Shown: one piece after another, positions 1 to 9,058 of the stretch
How the letters are laid out: each line of letters opens with the position of its first letter
Position numbering within the stretch: position 1 is the first letter of the stretch
NCBI GenBank assembly: GCA_903929045.1
Contig: CAIYTE010000135.1
Coordinates: 1 to 38,660 of the forward strand
DNA from: an uncultured Hyphomicrobiales bacterium
GTDB lineage: Bacteria; Pseudomonadota; Alphaproteobacteria; Rhizobiales; Xanthobacteraceae
Length of the DNA: 38,660 nt
Direction: 5' to 3'
Notes under the pieces: model-generated
Seen by the model: the letters and a program-made list of their open reading frames with translations, nothing else
Database searches by the model: none
What the model was told of the DNA's origin: nothing
Position numbers and translations under genes: made by a program

Positions 1-1457
1 CGATGCGTCGGCTTGCCGGACCAGACGAGACCGGCGCGCAGGTTGCCCGACGACGAAAGCGTGCCGCGCCACGCTTCGGCGCGATCCGCAGGCGCCGACA
101 AATAGGGGATCGACGCAGGCACCGTCTCAAGCGTGGTGCCGAAGGCAAGCGGCAGGCTCATCAGTGGGCAATGCAGATCGATGTGCGGATGCGGCTCGCC
201 GCGCGCGATCGTCGTGACGACGCCCTCAAGCGTGCCGAGCAGCGGCCGCAGACTGTCCGGCACTTCGAGCACGACCTTCGCGCCTCGCGCCGCCAGCAAT
301 GGCACATAGCGCACGAATTGGATGGTGTCGCCGAAGCCTTGTTCCGCATGCAGCAGGATCGTTTTGCCGCTGATGTCTTCACCGCGCCACAGCGGCACGC
401 CGAAATCGCGCGGTGTGTTGCCGGCACGCTGCCAGCGCCATTCGTAATTTTCGAAGCCTTGCGCAAAGTCGCCGAGCAGAAGTTGCTCGAGGCTCTTGTT
501 CCAGTGCGCTTCCGTCAGATCCGGATGGATGGCGAGCGCCGCATCGCAGCTGTCGATGGCGTCCTGCGAGCGGTTGAGATCGCGCAGCGCGTTGGCGCGG
601 TTGACGAGGGCATCGACATAGGCAGGCTTGAGCGTCAGCGCTTGGTCGAAGCTCGCCAGCGCCTCATCGGGGCGGTTGAGATCGAGCAAGGCGTTGCCGC
701 GATTGTTGTGAATCTCGGCGGCGTCCGGCTTGAGCGCTAGCGCCGCATCAAAACTGGTGAGGGCTTCACCGGCGCGTTGCAACTGCCACAGTGTGTTGCC
801 GCGGTTGCTCAGAATTTCCGGAGAGCGGGGATTGAGCGCCAGCGCGCGGTCGAAGGCGGTCAGTGCATCGTTATGTCGTTGCAACAGGCCAAACGTATTG
901 CCGAGCGCGGCCCAGATATCGGCGCGGGCCGGAGCGACCGCCAGCGCGCGCATATAAGTGCCCGCGGCGTCCGTGTCGCGACCGAGCAGGCGCAGAACGG
1001 TCGCCGAGTTAATGAGTGCGTCGAGATGGCGTGCGTCGATTGCTAAAACCTGCTCATAGCTCTGCAACGCCTCCGCCGCGCGGCTGAGCTTGACCAGCAG
1101 ATTGCCGCGGCCATTGAGCGCCTCAGTGTAATCCGGCTTGAGTGCAATGGCCTGATCGTAGCTCGCCTGCGCTTCGTCATTCTGACCGAGCGCGGCCAGC
1201 ACGATGGCGCGGTTGGACAAAGCCGCGGCGGACTGCGCATTGGCCTTGAGCGCCTCGCCGATCAGCTCAAGCGCCTCGCGCGATTGGCCGCGCTGGTGCA
1301 TCAGCACGCCGAGCAGGTGCAGCGCGTCGAAATTCTGCGGCTGGCGGGTCAGCGCCTGACGGTACAGTGCCTCGGCCTCGTTCAACTGGCCGCGCTGATG
1401 GTGCGCGGTGGCGCGCCGCAACGTATCGACGATGGGATTTGTTTGAGGTGCGGCCAC
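1..1457 (-). CDS. TPR protein with C-terminal glycosyltransferase-like domain (partial, C-terminus beyond left edge)
   Basis: The minus strand is open from position 1457 to the left edge, about 485 codons. The N-terminal two thirds is a run of roughly nine 34-residue tetratricopeptide repeats, with recurring patterns such as NRGNALLDLNRPDEALASFD. After about residue 320 comes a domain with LLHAEQGFGDTIQFVRYVP and, at the edge, GLVWSGKP. That layout is typical of TPR proteins with a C-terminal GT9/GT41-like glycosyltransferase domain found in many Rhizobiales. An in-frame TAA lies 12 codons upstream, and the first usable start codon is GTG at 1457, so I chose it; the ribosome site is weak. Substrate is unknown. 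The TPR assignment is secure; the enzymatic role is inferred from domain layout and may be degenerate. Confidence 0.85.
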   Translation of the reverse strand, partial: MAAPQTNPIVDTLRRATAHHQRGQLNEAEALYRQALTRQPQNFDALHLLGVLMHQRGQSREALELIGEALKANAQSAAALSNRAIVLAALGQNDEAQASYDQAIALKPDYTEALNGRGNLLVKLSRAAEALQSYEQVLAIDARHLDALINSATVLRLLGRDTDAAGTYMRALAVAPARADIWAALGNTFGLLQRHNDALTAFDRALALNPRSPEILSNRGNTLWQLQRAGEALTSFDAALALKPDAAEIHNNRGNALLDLNRPDEALASFDQALTLKPAYVDALVNRANALRDLNRSQDAIDSCDAALAIHPDLTEAHWNKSLEQLLLGDFAQGFENYEWRWQRAGNTPRDFGVPLWRGEDISGKTILLHAEQGFGDTIQFVRYVPLLAARGAKVVLEVPDSLRPLLGTLEGVVTTIARGEPHPHIDLHCPLMSLPLAFGTTLETVPASIPYLSAPADRAEAWRGTLSSSGNLRAGLVWSGKPTH

Positions 1458-1535
1458 GGACGGGTGCTCGATGCGAATCGTGGCTGAAGTTTATGCGTTT
1501 GGCCCGGGCTGGTCCAAAAAACGGCGGGAGCGGCC

Positions 1536-1568
1536 ATAAAAAACGCCGCGCGGTGAGGCGCGGCGTTT
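1536..1568 (-). terminator. Rho-independent terminator of the glutathione transferase gene
   Basis: Perfect 10-bp inverted repeat AACGCCGCGC / GCGCGGCGTT (1542-1551 and 1558-1567) with a 6-base loop. Read on the minus strand it is followed by a run of U (the A-run at 1537-1543), just after the stop codon at 1592. Confidence 0.85.
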
Positions 1569-1591
1569 CTGAAAAGCAATGTGGTGCAGCC

Positions 1592-2224
1592 TTACTTCGG
1601 CATCGGGATTTCGCCGACGTCCTTCGGGACCTTGTAGCCGCGCTGCACGGCCGGACGGGCGGCGACGGTGGTGTACCAGCGCTTGACGTTCGGAAACTGG
1701 TTCAGGTCGACCCCTTGCCATTCGAAACGCGACGCCCACGGCCAACTGATGATGTCGGCAATTGAATAGTCGCCGCAGATGAACTCTTTGCCCTCGAGCT
1801 GGGTGTTGAGCACCTTGTAGAGGCGTTGCGCTTCCTTGGAGAAGCGCTCCTCGGCGTAGGGCGCCTTGCCCGGATTATACTTCACAAAGTGATGCACCTG
1901 GCCGAGCATCGGACCGAAGCCGCCCATCTGCCACATCGTCCATTCGATCACCTTGTATCGGTCCTCGCCGGACTTCGGCAGCAGCTTGCCGGTCTTGTCG
2001 GCGAGATAGATCAGGATCGCGCCCGACTCCATCAGACGCAGACCGTTGTCGTTGTCGACGATGGCCGGGATGCGGTTGTTCGGCGCAATTTTCAGAAAAG
2101 CCGGCGCGAACTGCTCGTCCTTCGAAATGTCGATGGCGTGAACTTTATACGGCAGGCCGACTTCCTCGAGCATGATGGAAGCCTTGCGGCCATTCGGCGT
2201 TGTCCAGGTGTAAAGATCGATCAC
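1592..2224 (-). CDS. yfcG: Glutathione S-transferase, YfcG/nu class
   Basis: 210 residues. The thioredoxin-fold N-terminus begins IDLYTWTTPNGRKASIMLEE and continues with PNNRIPAIVD, ESGAILIYLADKTG and an all-helical C-terminal half containing GPMLGQVHHF and YSIADIISWPW. This closely resembles E. coli YfcG, a glutathione-dependent disulfide-bond reductase. The TTPNG stretch sits where this class has its active-site Thr/Asn, and no Cys is present there. The frame stays open far upstream, but homology starts at the GTG at 2224, preceded by AAGGACA. I therefore reject the longer N-terminus, which runs antisense to the two next genes. It probably acts in cytosolic thiol redox or detoxification. 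It is a single gene ended by a strong terminator. Confidence 0.9.
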   Translation of the reverse strand: MIDLYTWTTPNGRKASIMLEEVGLPYKVHAIDISKDEQFAPAFLKIAPNNRIPAIVDNDNGLRLMESGAILIYLADKTGKLLPKSGEDRYKVIEWTMWQMGGFGPMLGQVHHFVKYNPGKAPYAEERFSKEAQRLYKVLNTQLEGKEFICGDYSIADIISWPWASRFEWQGVDLNQFPNVKRWYTTVAARPAVQRGYKVPKDVGEIPMPK

Positions 2225-2317
2225 GGTCGTTGTCCTTGTTCTGGTCCTTGGGTGTTTTTTGGAACGGCGAGCGGGGCAGGGCGTTGTCTGCGGAGTTCCC
2301 TTTAGCAGGAGGCGACC

Positions 2318-2608
2318 ATGAAGCTCAACGTCCTTACTATCGCACTTGCCGCGACCGCTTTCGGCGCGATTGCCGCGAATGCCCAGACCACCGTGATCGA
2401 AGAACGCGCCAGCCCGTCCGTTACGATCCAGAGCGACACGCCGTCGACGACCACGACTGTCAAGGAACGTGGCGGTCTGCTCGGCACCGACAAGAAGACC
2501 ACGACGACGACGACCGGCGCGGGCGTAAGCGGCGACTGCACTAACAAGACCGTTCACAAGGAAGGTCTGACCGGCGACAAGACGGTTTCCAAAACGTCCT
2601 GCGACTAA
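2318..2608 (+). CDS. Small exported protein, two-cysteine, tandem paralogue 1
   Basis: 96 residues with a strong AGGAGG ribosome site just before the ATG. Residues 1-22 form a Sec signal peptide (MKLNVLTIALAATAFGAIAA), with likely cleavage after ANA before QTT. The mature part has an IEER motif, a Thr-rich stretch, KERGGLLGTDKK followed by six Thr, then GDC...TVHKE...GDKTVSKTSC. Only two cysteines remain after cleavage, compatible with a disulfide in the periplasm. The next gene is a clear paralogue with the same order of motifs. I do not recognise a characterised family or function; such proteins are usually annotated hypothetical in Rhizobiales. It has its own terminator, so it is probably a monocistron. 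Confidence 0.85.
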   Translation: MKLNVLTIALAATAFGAIAANAQTTVIEERASPSVTIQSDTPSTTTTVKERGGLLGTDKKTTTTTTGAGVSGDCTNKTVHKEGLTGDKTVSKTSCD

Positions 2609-2632
2609 AGGACGTTTGACCGCGATGAACTG

Positions 2633-2662
2633 AAAAAGGCCGCGCATAAGCGCGACCTTTTT
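2633..2662 (+). terminator. Rho-independent terminator after small exported protein 1
   Basis: AAAAAGG-CCGCGC / GCGCG-CCTTTTT stem with one mismatch and an ATAA loop, ending in five T, starting 24 bases after the stop codon. The A-run on the 5' side makes it potentially bidirectional. Confidence 0.85.
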
Positions 2663-2744
2663 CACCATGCGCAGTCCAAGGGAACCTCCTTTGCGGCAGC
2701 GCGTTATTGGGGCTGAGCATTCACTGCGAATGCAGGAGGTAACA

Positions 2745-3074
2745 ATGAAGTTGAGCGTCCTCACTTTGGCGCTGGCCGCGACCGCTTTCGGTTCGCTCGC
2801 CGCGTCCGCGCAGACCACGATTATCGAAGAACGCCGGCCTGGCGTTGTCGTCGAAGAACGCCGCGTTGTCGCGCCGCCCCCGGCGGTGGTGATCGAGCAG
2901 GCACCGGTACAATCGACGGTGACCACGCATGAGCGCGGCGGCTTCCTCGGCACCGAGAGCCGCAGCACGACGACCACGACGGGCACCGGTCCGACCGGCG
3001 ATTGCGCCACGCGCACCGTGCACAAGGAAGACTTGCTGGGCGAAAAGACGGTCAGCCGCGTCGACTGTCCGTAA
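2745..3074 (+). CDS. Small exported protein, two-cysteine, tandem paralogue 2
   Basis: 109 residues starting at ATG 2745 behind GCAGGAGGTAAC; a longer reading from 2667 would place the signal peptide internally, so it is rejected. The signal peptide MKLSVLTLALAATAFGSLAA is nearly identical to that of the upstream paralogue and ends ASAQ. The mature part has IIEERRPGVVVEERR, a Pro/Val stretch, HERGGFLGTESRS, a Thr run, then GDC...TVHKEDLLGEKTVSRVDC. The mature protein is longer than its sister by an insertion in the ERR/VVxPPPA region. Two mature cysteines are conserved between the copies. The pair looks like a local duplication. Function unknown; a periplasmic or surface role is inferred from the signal peptide only. 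Confidence 0.87.
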   Translation: MKLSVLTLALAATAFGSLAASAQTTIIEERRPGVVVEERRVVAPPPAVVIEQAPVQSTVTTHERGGFLGTESRSTTTTTGTGPTGDCATRTVHKEDLLGEKTVSRVDCP

Positions 3075-3094
3075 GTTCTCTCGCACATAAAATG

Positions 3095-3126
3095 AAAAAG
3101 GCCGCCTGCGAGGGCGGCCTTTTTTT
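3095..3126. terminator. Bidirectional Rho-independent terminator
   Basis: AAAAAGGCCGCC (3095-3106) pairs perfectly with GGCGGCCTTTTT (3113-3124), with a 6-base loop and T/A runs on both sides. It can end small exported protein 2 on the plus strand and could also stop minus-strand transcripts running past fba. Confidence 0.9.
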
Positions 3127-3134
3127 GTGCTGAG

Positions 3135-3223
3135 CGTCATCCTGAGGTGCGAGCGAAGCGAGCCTCGAAGGATGAGTGGCCGTCGCCCTTCGAGGGCCGC
3201 GGCGCGGTCACCTCAGGGTGACG
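3135..3223. repeat. Palindromic intergenic repeat (REP-like)
   Basis: The ends are inverted copies, CGTCATCCTGAGGTG at 3135 and CACCTCAGGGTGACG ending at 3223. Between them lies an inner pair built on CCTCGAAGG and CCTTCGAGG. Elements of this form are scattered through Bradyrhizobium-type genomes between genes. It fills the gap between the terminator and the end of fba. Confidence 0.8.
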
Positions 3224-3228
3224 ACTTT

Positions 3229-4254
3229 CTACGCCGCCTTCTTTTCCAGATCGGTCTTCCACTGGCCGAGCGCGGCGAGGCTGTTCATCTTGGCGCGATG
3301 GTTGAACGCGGCCTGCGCGGCGGCGACGTTCGCCTCTTTGCCGCCCCAGGCCTTCTGCGGCGCGGCCTGCAAGGCGCGGCCGTAGGAGAAAGTCAGGTGC
3401 CACGGCAGACCACCGATCTTGTTCATCGCATCGAGATGCGCGGTGGCTTCCTCGTCGCTCTGGCCACCGGACAGGAACGCGATGCCCGGCACGGCGCCCG
3501 GCACGCAGTTCTTGAGCATCTTTACGGTCTTCTCGGCGACTTCCTGCGCGCTCGCCTTCTTCGACGACTTCTTGCCGGAGATGGCCATGTTCGGCTTGAG
3601 CACGATGCCTTCGAGCGCGACCTTGTTGTAGTACAGTTCCTGGAAGGTTTCCTTGAGCACCCACTCGGTCACCGCCGCGCAGCGGTCGATGTCGTGGTCG
3701 CCGTCCATCAGCACTTCCGGCTCGACGATCGGCACAATCTGCGCCGCCTGGCAGAGCGCGGCGTAGCGCGCGAGGGCGTGGGCGTTGGCGTGGATCGCGG
3801 CGTGGCTCGGAATGCCCGCGCCGATATCGATCACCGCGCGCCACTTCGCGAAGCGGGCGCCCTGATCGTAATACTTGGCCAGACGGTCGGCGAGCTTGTC
3901 GAGACCGATGGTGATGAGTTCACCAGGGCAGTTCGGCAAAGGCTTGGTGCCTTCGTCGACCTTGATGCCGGGGATCGCGCCGGCCTTCTTGATGAGATCG
4001 ACCAGCGGCGTGCCGTCCTTGGCCGTCTGCCAGATGGTCTCGTCATAGAGGATGACGCCGGAGATGTGGTTCTTCATCGCCTCGGCGGTGCGGAACATCA
4101 GCTCGCGATAGTCGCGGCGATTGTCCTCGGTGTTTTCGGTCGCGATCGCGTCGAAACGCTTCTTGATCGTGCCCGTGGATTCGTCGGCGGCGAGAATGCC
4201 TTTGCCGTTCGCGGTCATGGCGACCGCAACCTTGTTCAGTTCATCGAGATTCAT
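3229..4254 (-). CDS. fba: Fructose-bisphosphate aldolase, class I
   Basis: 341 residues, Schiff-base (metal-independent) aldolase of the animal/plant type. It interconverts fructose 1,6-bisphosphate with dihydroxyacetone phosphate and glyceraldehyde 3-phosphate. Visible catalytic motifs are GILAADESTGTIKKR (Asp24), GARFAKWRAV (Lys137), PIVEPEVL (Glu178) and LEGIVLKPNM (Lys220, expected Schiff-base lysine). The phosphate-binding FLSGGQSDEEA is at 260-270. These match the order of Asp33, Lys146, Glu187 and Lys229 in rabbit aldolase. ATG 4254 follows AGGGGACG at good spacing. It is last in the tkt-gap-ORF51-pgk-fba array, 66 bases after pgk, so co-transcription is likely. The flexible C-terminal Tyr of animal enzymes is absent; the chain ends KKAA. 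Confidence 0.95.
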   Translation of the reverse strand: MNLDELNKVAVAMTANGKGILAADESTGTIKKRFDAIATENTEDNRRDYRELMFRTAEAMKNHISGVILYDETIWQTAKDGTPLVDLIKKAGAIPGIKVDEGTKPLPNCPGELITIGLDKLADRLAKYYDQGARFAKWRAVIDIGAGIPSHAAIHANAHALARYAALCQAAQIVPIVEPEVLMDGDHDIDRCAAVTEWVLKETFQELYYNKVALEGIVLKPNMAISGKKSSKKASAQEVAEKTVKMLKNCVPGAVPGIAFLSGGQSDEEATAHLDAMNKIGGLPWHLTFSYGRALQAAPQKAWGGKEANVAAAQAAFNHRAKMNSLAALGQWKTDLEKKAA

Positions 4255-4320
4255 TTTTCGTCCCCTCTATCGAATTGGCAGAAACAGATCCCGGGCCGCG
4301 CCCAGGCGACGCCTGGGGCG

Positions 4321-5514
4321 TCACTTCACTCTCAATACCTCGACGCCCGGCAAGGTCTTGCCTTCCAGCCATTCGAGGAACGCGCCGCCGGCCGTCGAAA
4401 TGTAGGTAAAGCGGTCGGCAACGCCCGCGACATTCATGGCGGCGACGGTATCGCCGCCGCCGGCAACGGTCACCAGTTTGCCGGCCTGCGTCAGCTCGGC
4501 CGCGGCTTCCGCCACGGAAACGGTGCCCGCGTCGAACGGTTCCATCTCGAAGGCGCCGAACGGGCCGTTCCATACGAGCGTCTTGGCGCGCGCCAGCACG
4601 GACACGACCTGGTCCACGCTCTTCGGCCCGATATCCAGGATCATCGACCCTTCCGGAACATCGTCCACCGTCACGACCTTCGACGGCGCATTGGCTTCGA
4701 ATTTCTCGGCAACGACGGCATCGACCGGCAGCACGATCTCGCGGCCCTTGGTCTTGGCTTCGTCCATGATCTTGCGCGCGGTGTCGAGCAGGTCCCGCTC
4801 CACCAGCGACTTGCCGACCTGCTTGCCCTGCGCGAGCAGGAAGGTGTTGGCCATAGCGCCGCCGATCACCAGCACGTCGACCTTGGCGAGCAGGTTGCTC
4901 AACAGATCGAGCTTGGTCGAAATCTTGGCGCCGCCGACGATGGCGACGACCGGACGCTGCGGCGTTTCGAGCGCCTTGCCGAGCGCGTCGAGTTCGGCCT
5001 GCATGGCGCGGCCGGCATAGGCCGGCAGCGTGTGGCCGAGGCCCTCGGTCGAAGCGTGCGCGCGGTGCGCGGCGGAGAACGCATCGTTGATCCAGATGTC
5101 GCCGAGCTTGGCGAGCTGCGCCACGAATTCCGGATCGTTCTTTTCTTCGCCCGGATAGAAACGTGTATTTTCTAAACAGAGGATGTCGCCGTTTCTGGCG
5201 GCAGCAACGGCGGCTTCGGCTTGCGGGCCGACGCAGTCGTCGACGAACTTCACCGGCCGCTTGATGATGTGCGCGACTTCCGCCGCGACCGGCTTGAGCG
5301 AATTCTTGGCGTCGCGGCCCTTGGGGCGGCCGAAATGCGACAGCAGGATGACCTTGGCGCCCTTGTCGGCGAGTTCGGTCAGGGCCGGCGCTACGCGCTC
5401 GATGCGCGTCGCGTCGGTGACGACGCCGTTCTCGACCGGCACGTTGAGGTCGACGCGGACGAGAACGCGTTTGCCTTTGAGATCAACGGAGTCGAGCGTG
5501 CGGAACGTGGTCAT
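4321..5514 (-). CDS. pgk: Phosphoglycerate kinase
   Basis: 397 residues, the usual bacterial length. It transfers phosphate between 1,3-bisphosphoglycerate and ADP in the cytosol. The N-domain shows [20 protein letters not shown] and [17 protein letters not shown] with the substrate-binding Arg/Asp residues. The hinge and C-domain show [36 protein letters not shown] and the nucleotide-loop [10 protein letters not shown]. The start at 5514 gives the standard [23 protein letters not shown]-terminus. It lies 15 bases downstream of the 51-residue membrane protein and upstream of fba, so it is almost certainly translated from the gap transcript. Confidence 0.97.
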   Translation of the reverse strand: MTTFRTLDSVDLKGKRVLVRVDLNVPVENGVVTDATRIERVAPALTELADKGAKVILLSHFGRPKGRDAKNSLKPVAAEVAHIIKRPVKFVDDCVGPQAEAAVAAARNGDILCLENTRFYPGEEKNDPEFVAQLAKLGDIWINDAFSAAHRAHASTEGLGHTLPAYAGRAMQAELDALGKALETPQRPVVAIVGGAKISTKLDLLSNLLAKVDVLVIGGAMANTFLLAQGKQVGKSLVERDLLDTARKIMDEAKTKGREIVLPVDAVVAEKFEANAPSKVVTVDDVPEGSMILDIGPKSVDQVVSVLARAKTLVWNGPFGAFEMEPFDAGTVSVAEAAAELTQAGKLVTVAGGGDTVAAMNVAGVADRFTYISTAGGAFLEWLEGKTLPGVEVLRVK

Positions 5515-5529
5515 GAAATCTCGGACGCT

Positions 5530-5685
5530 TTACGGAGAATGGATGTTGCGATCGGAGATGATATTGACCGCATCGGAAGTCGAGTTGCTGCCCTTGCGGG
5601 GCTTGACGCCGCGGCTTCCGCGATAGGCGAAAAACAGAAGCGCGAGCAGACCGGCCGTGGCGCTGAGTCCAATGACGGTCTGCAT
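5530..5685 (-). CDS. Small single-pass membrane protein between gap and pgk
   Basis: 51 residues from ATG 5685, behind AGAGG, 15 bases after the gap stop codon and 15 bases before the pgk start. Residues 2-21 are hydrophobic (TVIGLSATAGLLALLFFAYR) and look like one membrane helix. A basic stretch (RGSRGVKPRKG) follows, then a polar tail ending SDRNIHSP. The orientation is probably N-out/C-in by the positive-inside rule. I do not recognise the family. The tight spacing, own ribosome site and operon position argue that it is a real gene in the glycolytic operon. A function, for example tethering or regulating these enzymes, is speculation. Confidence 0.65.
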   Translation of the reverse strand: MQTVIGLSATAGLLALLFFAYRGSRGVKPRKGSNSTSDAVNIISDRNIHSP

Positions 5686-5699
5686 CGCGAACCTCTTTG

Positions 5700-6710
5700 C
5701 TAGAGAAGCTTGCCCATGGCGACGGCGGTGTCCGACATGCGGTTGGAGAAGCCCCACTCGTTGTCGTACCAGGCCAGCACCCGCACCAGTTTTTCGCCCT
5801 GCACCTTGGTCTGGTCGAAGGCGAACGTGGCGGAGTGCGCATCGTGGTTGAAGTCGATCGAGACGTTCGGATGGATCGTGGTGCCGAGAATGCCCTTGAG
5901 CGGCCCCGAAGCGGCAGCCGCCTTGAACGCGGCGTTGATCTCTTCGATCGTGGCTGACTTCTTTGCGACGACCTTGAGATCGATCACCGAGACGTTCGGC
6001 GTCGGGACGCGGATCGACACGCCGTCGAGCTTGCCCTTCAGTTCCGGCAGCACCAGACCGATCGCCTTGGCAGCGCCCGTTGAGGTCGGGATCATCGACA
6101 GCGCCGCCGCGCGGCCGCGATAGAGATCCTTGTGCATGGTGTCGAGCGTCGGCTGATCGCCGGTATAGGCGTGGATCGTGGTCATGAAGCCGGTCTCGAT
6201 GCCGAGCAGATCGTTCAGCACCTTGACGACCGGGGCAAGGCAGTTGGTCGTGCACGAGGCATTCGAGACGACCATATGATCCTTGGTCAGTTTGTCGTGG
6301 TTGACGCCGTAGACGACGGTCAGGTCGGCGTTATCGGCAGGAGCCGAGACCAGCACGCGCTTGGCGCCCGCGGTCAGATGCGCCGAGGCTTTGTCCTTGG
6401 CGGTGAAGATGCCGGTGCATTCCATCGCGATATCGACGCCGAGGTCCTTCCACGGCAGCGTCGTGGGGTCTTTCACGGCGGTGACCTTGATGGCGCCGCC
6501 GCCGACGCTGATGGTGTCGCCCTTGACGGTGACGTCGCCGGGGAAGCGGCCGTGCACGCTGTCGAAGCGCAGCAAGTGAGCGTTGGTTTCGACCGGGCCG
6601 AGATCGTTGATGCCGACGACTTCGATGTCCTTGCGGCCGCTTTCGGCGATGGCGCGCAGAACGTTGCGGCCGATGCGACCGAACCCGTTAATGGCAACAC
6701 GAACAGTCAT
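5700..6710 (-). CDS. gap: Glyceraldehyde-3-phosphate dehydrogenase, type I
   Basis: 336 residues. It phosphorylates and oxidises glyceraldehyde 3-phosphate to 1,3-bisphosphoglycerate in glycolysis, reversibly. The Rossmann start is [23 protein letters not shown] carries Asp36, which in this family favours NAD. The catalytic [12 protein letters not shown] has Cys153, and the C-terminus has [12 protein letters not shown]. Start ATG 6710 gives the standard N-terminus. It is 108 bases downstream of tkt with a hairpin between, so it may have its own promoter as well as receiving read-through. It is followed closely by the 51-residue gene and pgk. Confidence 0.97.
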   Translation of the reverse strand: MTVRVAINGFGRIGRNVLRAIAESGRKDIEVVGINDLGPVETNAHLLRFDSVHGRFPGDVTVKGDTISVGGGAIKVTAVKDPTTLPWKDLGVDIAMECTGIFTAKDKASAHLTAGAKRVLVSAPADNADLTVVYGVNHDKLTKDHMVVSNASCTTNCLAPVVKVLNDLLGIETGFMTTIHAYTGDQPTLDTMHKDLYRGRAAALSMIPTSTGAAKAIGLVLPELKGKLDGVSIRVPTPNVSVIDLKVVAKKSATIEEINAAFKAAAASGPLKGILGTTIHPNVSIDFNHDAHSATFAFDQTKVQGEKLVRVLAWYDNEWGFSNRMSDTAVAMGKLL

Positions 6711-6791
6711 AGAAAGTACTCCCGGTCCAGTTTCCCGTCATGGCTGGCATAGGCCAGCCACCGCTTCTGGGCGTAAATAATAAGAAGCAGA

Positions 6792-6812
6792 TGCCCGGCA
6801 CAAGGCCGGGCA
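6792..6812 (-). terminator. Hairpin after tkt, terminator-like, member of a repeated family
   Basis: TGCCCGGC (6792-6799) pairs with GCCGGGCA (6805-6812) around a 5-base loop. On the minus strand it lies just past the tkt stop and is followed by a U-containing but imperfect tract (CTTCTTATTATTT). Almost the same hairpin follows pal at 35336. Confidence 0.6.
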
Positions 6813-6818
6813 TGACAG

Positions 6819-8846
6819 CTAGTTAATCTTGGTCAACGCCGCCCCGGCGACCGCTTCCGCGGTGATGCCAAAGCTCTTGTAGAGGTCCTTGAACGGCGCG
6901 CTGGCGCCGAACGAATTCATGCCAACGAAAATGCCGTCATGGCCGATAATCGCGTCCCAGCCCATGCGCACCGCGGCTTCGACGCCGATCTTGACCGGCG
7001 CATCGCCGATGACGGCGCGGCGCGTGGCCTCGGGGGCTTCGGCGAACAGCTCGAAGCACGGGATCGAGACGACGCGGGCCTGAACGCCCTTGGCGGCCAG
7101 AAGCTTCTTGGCATCGAGCGCGATGGCGACTTCCGAGCCGGTGGCGAAAATCGAGACCTGCGCCTTGCCCTCGGCGGCAGCGAGTTCGTAGGCGCCGGCG
7201 GCGCAGCGGTTGCCGTCGAGGAAGTCCTTCGACACCTGCTGCAGGTTCTGGCGGGTCAGGGCCAGCGCGCTCGGGCGATCCTTGGCCTGCAGCGCCAGTT
7301 CCCAGCACTCAAGCGTCTCGACGACGTCGCACGGGCGGAACACGAGCAAATTCGGAATGGCACGCAGCGCGGCGAGATGCTCGACCGGCTGATGCGTCGG
7401 GCCGTCTTCGCCGAGACCGATGGAGTCATGCGTCAGGACGTGAATGACGCGCTCACCCATCAACGCGGCGAGGCGGATCGACGGACGGCAATAATCCGAG
7501 AAAATCAGGAAGCCGCCGGAGTAGGGGATGACACCGCCATGCAGCGTCATGCCGTTCATGGCGGCGGCCATGCCGTGCTCGCGGATGCCGTAGTGGATGA
7601 AGCGGCCACCGTAGTCGGCGGCGGACAGGGTCTTCATCGTCTTGGTGCGGGTGTTGTTCGAGCCGGTGAGGTCGGCCGAACCGCCGATCATTTCCGGCAC
7701 CGCGGGCACGAGCGACTCGAGCGCGAATTCGGACGCGGTGCGCGTGGCGATTTCCTTCGGCGTCGCGGTCAGCGTTTCCTTCACGCTGCGCACGGCGTCG
7801 GCCAAAGCCTTCGCCGGCAATTCGCCCTTCATGCGGCGTTCGAATTCGGCGCGTTGCGCCGGATCGATGGCGGCGAGCTTCTTGCTCCAGGCCGCGTGCG
7901 TGTCCTTGGCGCGGGCGCCGACGGCGCGCCAGGCGCTCAGGATGTCGGCCGGAATTTCAAACGGGCCGTGCGTCCAGCCGAGCTTCTCGCGCGTCAGCTT
8001 GATTTCGTCGCCGCCGAGCGGCGAGCCGTGCGACGACGACTTGCCGGCCTTGTTCGGCGAGCCGTAGCCGATGGTGGTCTTGCAGGCGATCATCGTCGGC
8101 TTGTCGGACGACTGCGCCTTGGTCAGCGCCGCGGCGATGGCCGCGTGGTCGTGACCGTCGATGCGGCTGGCGTTCCAGCCCGACGCTTCGAAGCGCTTCA
8201 CCTGATCGGTCGAATCCGACAGCGACAGCGCGCCGTCAATCGAAATGCCGTTATCATCGAACAGCACGATCAGGCGGTTGAGCTTGAGATGGCCGGCGAG
8301 CGCGATGGCTTCGTGGCTGATGCCTTCCATCAGGTCGCCGTCGGAGCACAGCACGTAGGTCTTGTGATCGACGACCTCGTTGCCGAACACGGCCGCCATG
8401 TGGCGCTCGGCGATCGCCATGCCGACGGCGGTGGCGATGCCCTGGCCGAGCGGGCCGGTCGTGGTCTCGACGCCTTCGGTGACGAAGTTTTCCGGATGGC
8501 CCGGAGTCTTGGAGCCGAGCTGGCGGAATTTCTTGATTTCGTCGAGCGATACCGACGCGTAGCCCGTCAGATAGAGCAGGGCGTAGATCAGCATCGAGCC
8601 GTGGCCGGCCGACAGCACGAAACGGTCGCGGTCGGCCCATTTCGGATCGGCCGGATCGAATTTCAGGAACTGCGAGAACAGCACGGTCGCCACATCGGCG
8701 GCGCCCATCGGCAGGCCGGGATGACCGGAGTTCGCTTGCTGGACAGCGTCCATCGCCAGCGCGCGGATGGCGTTCGCCATGACGGTGGGAGAAATAGCGG
8801 AGGCCGAGGCGGTTGCCGCGGCGGTCGAGGACGCTTTTACGTTCAT
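6819..8846 (-). CDS. tkt: Transketolase
   Basis: 675 residues from ATG 8846, thiamine-diphosphate dependent. It moves two-carbon ketol units between sugar phosphates in the pentose phosphate and Calvin pathways. It has [19 protein letters not shown] near residue 40, PGHPE plus [17 protein letters not shown], the thiamine motif [17 protein letters not shown], and the pyrimidine-domain [31 protein letters not shown] and the C-terminal domain follow. The open frame extends to 9077, but that leader is not transketolase-like. ATG 8846 has AAAGG before it, though the N-terminus is Ala/Ser/Thr-rich for about 20 residues. It is first of the tkt-gap-pgk-fba array, so glycolytic or gluconeogenic supply is most likely; no RuBisCO or phosphoribulokinase is in view. 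Confidence 0.96.
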   Translation of the reverse strand: MNVKASSTAAATASASAISPTVMANAIRALAMDAVQQANSGHPGLPMGAADVATVLFSQFLKFDPADPKWADRDRFVLSAGHGSMLIYALLYLTGYASVSLDEIKKFRQLGSKTPGHPENFVTEGVETTTGPLGQGIATAVGMAIAERHMAAVFGNEVVDHKTYVLCSDGDLMEGISHEAIALAGHLKLNRLIVLFDDNGISIDGALSLSDSTDQVKRFEASGWNASRIDGHDHAAIAAALTKAQSSDKPTMIACKTTIGYGSPNKAGKSSSHGSPLGGDEIKLTREKLGWTHGPFEIPADILSAWRAVGARAKDTHAAWSKKLAAIDPAQRAEFERRMKGELPAKALADAVRSVKETLTATPKEIATRTASEFALESLVPAVPEMIGGSADLTGSNNTRTKTMKTLSAADYGGRFIHYGIREHGMAAAMNGMTLHGGVIPYSGGFLIFSDYCRPSIRLAALMGERVIHVLTHDSIGLGEDGPTHQPVEHLAALRAIPNLLVFRPCDVVETLECWELALQAKDRPSALALTRQNLQQVSKDFLDGNRCAAGAYELAAAEGKAQVSIFATGSEVAIALDAKKLLAAKGVQARVVSIPCFELFAEAPEATRRAVIGDAPVKIGVEAAVRMGWDAIIGHDGIFVGMNSFGASAPFKDLYKSFGITAEAVAGAALTKIN

Positions 8847-9058
8847 GGAAAAGGCCTTTTTCGGGGGCTGGATAGCATGTGAGGCCCCTGAGTCAATGTG
8901 ACGGCGCCGCGACGGTGCGGTCGTGCACAGAAGCGCGAAAACATCGGGGTAAAGCGGACCGCCAGCGTTGACGCCACGGTCGCGCGCCACGTAAGGTTCT
9001 TCGCCTAAACAATTGCTGCCGCACGGGTTTTTGGTATTCGCGGCACACCGGCAGCCCA

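Noticed and set aside
1592-3088. 498-codon minus-strand frame containing the glutathione transferase
   Set aside because: Residues before GTG 2224 run antisense to the two small exported proteins and their terminators; homology starts at 2224.
3127-5175. Plus-strand open frame of 682 codons
   Set aside because: Antisense to fba and pgk, which have full motifs; Arg/Gly/Val-rich composition typical of a GC-rich shadow frame.
6939-8882. Plus-strand open frame of 647 codons
   Set aside because: Antisense to transketolase.
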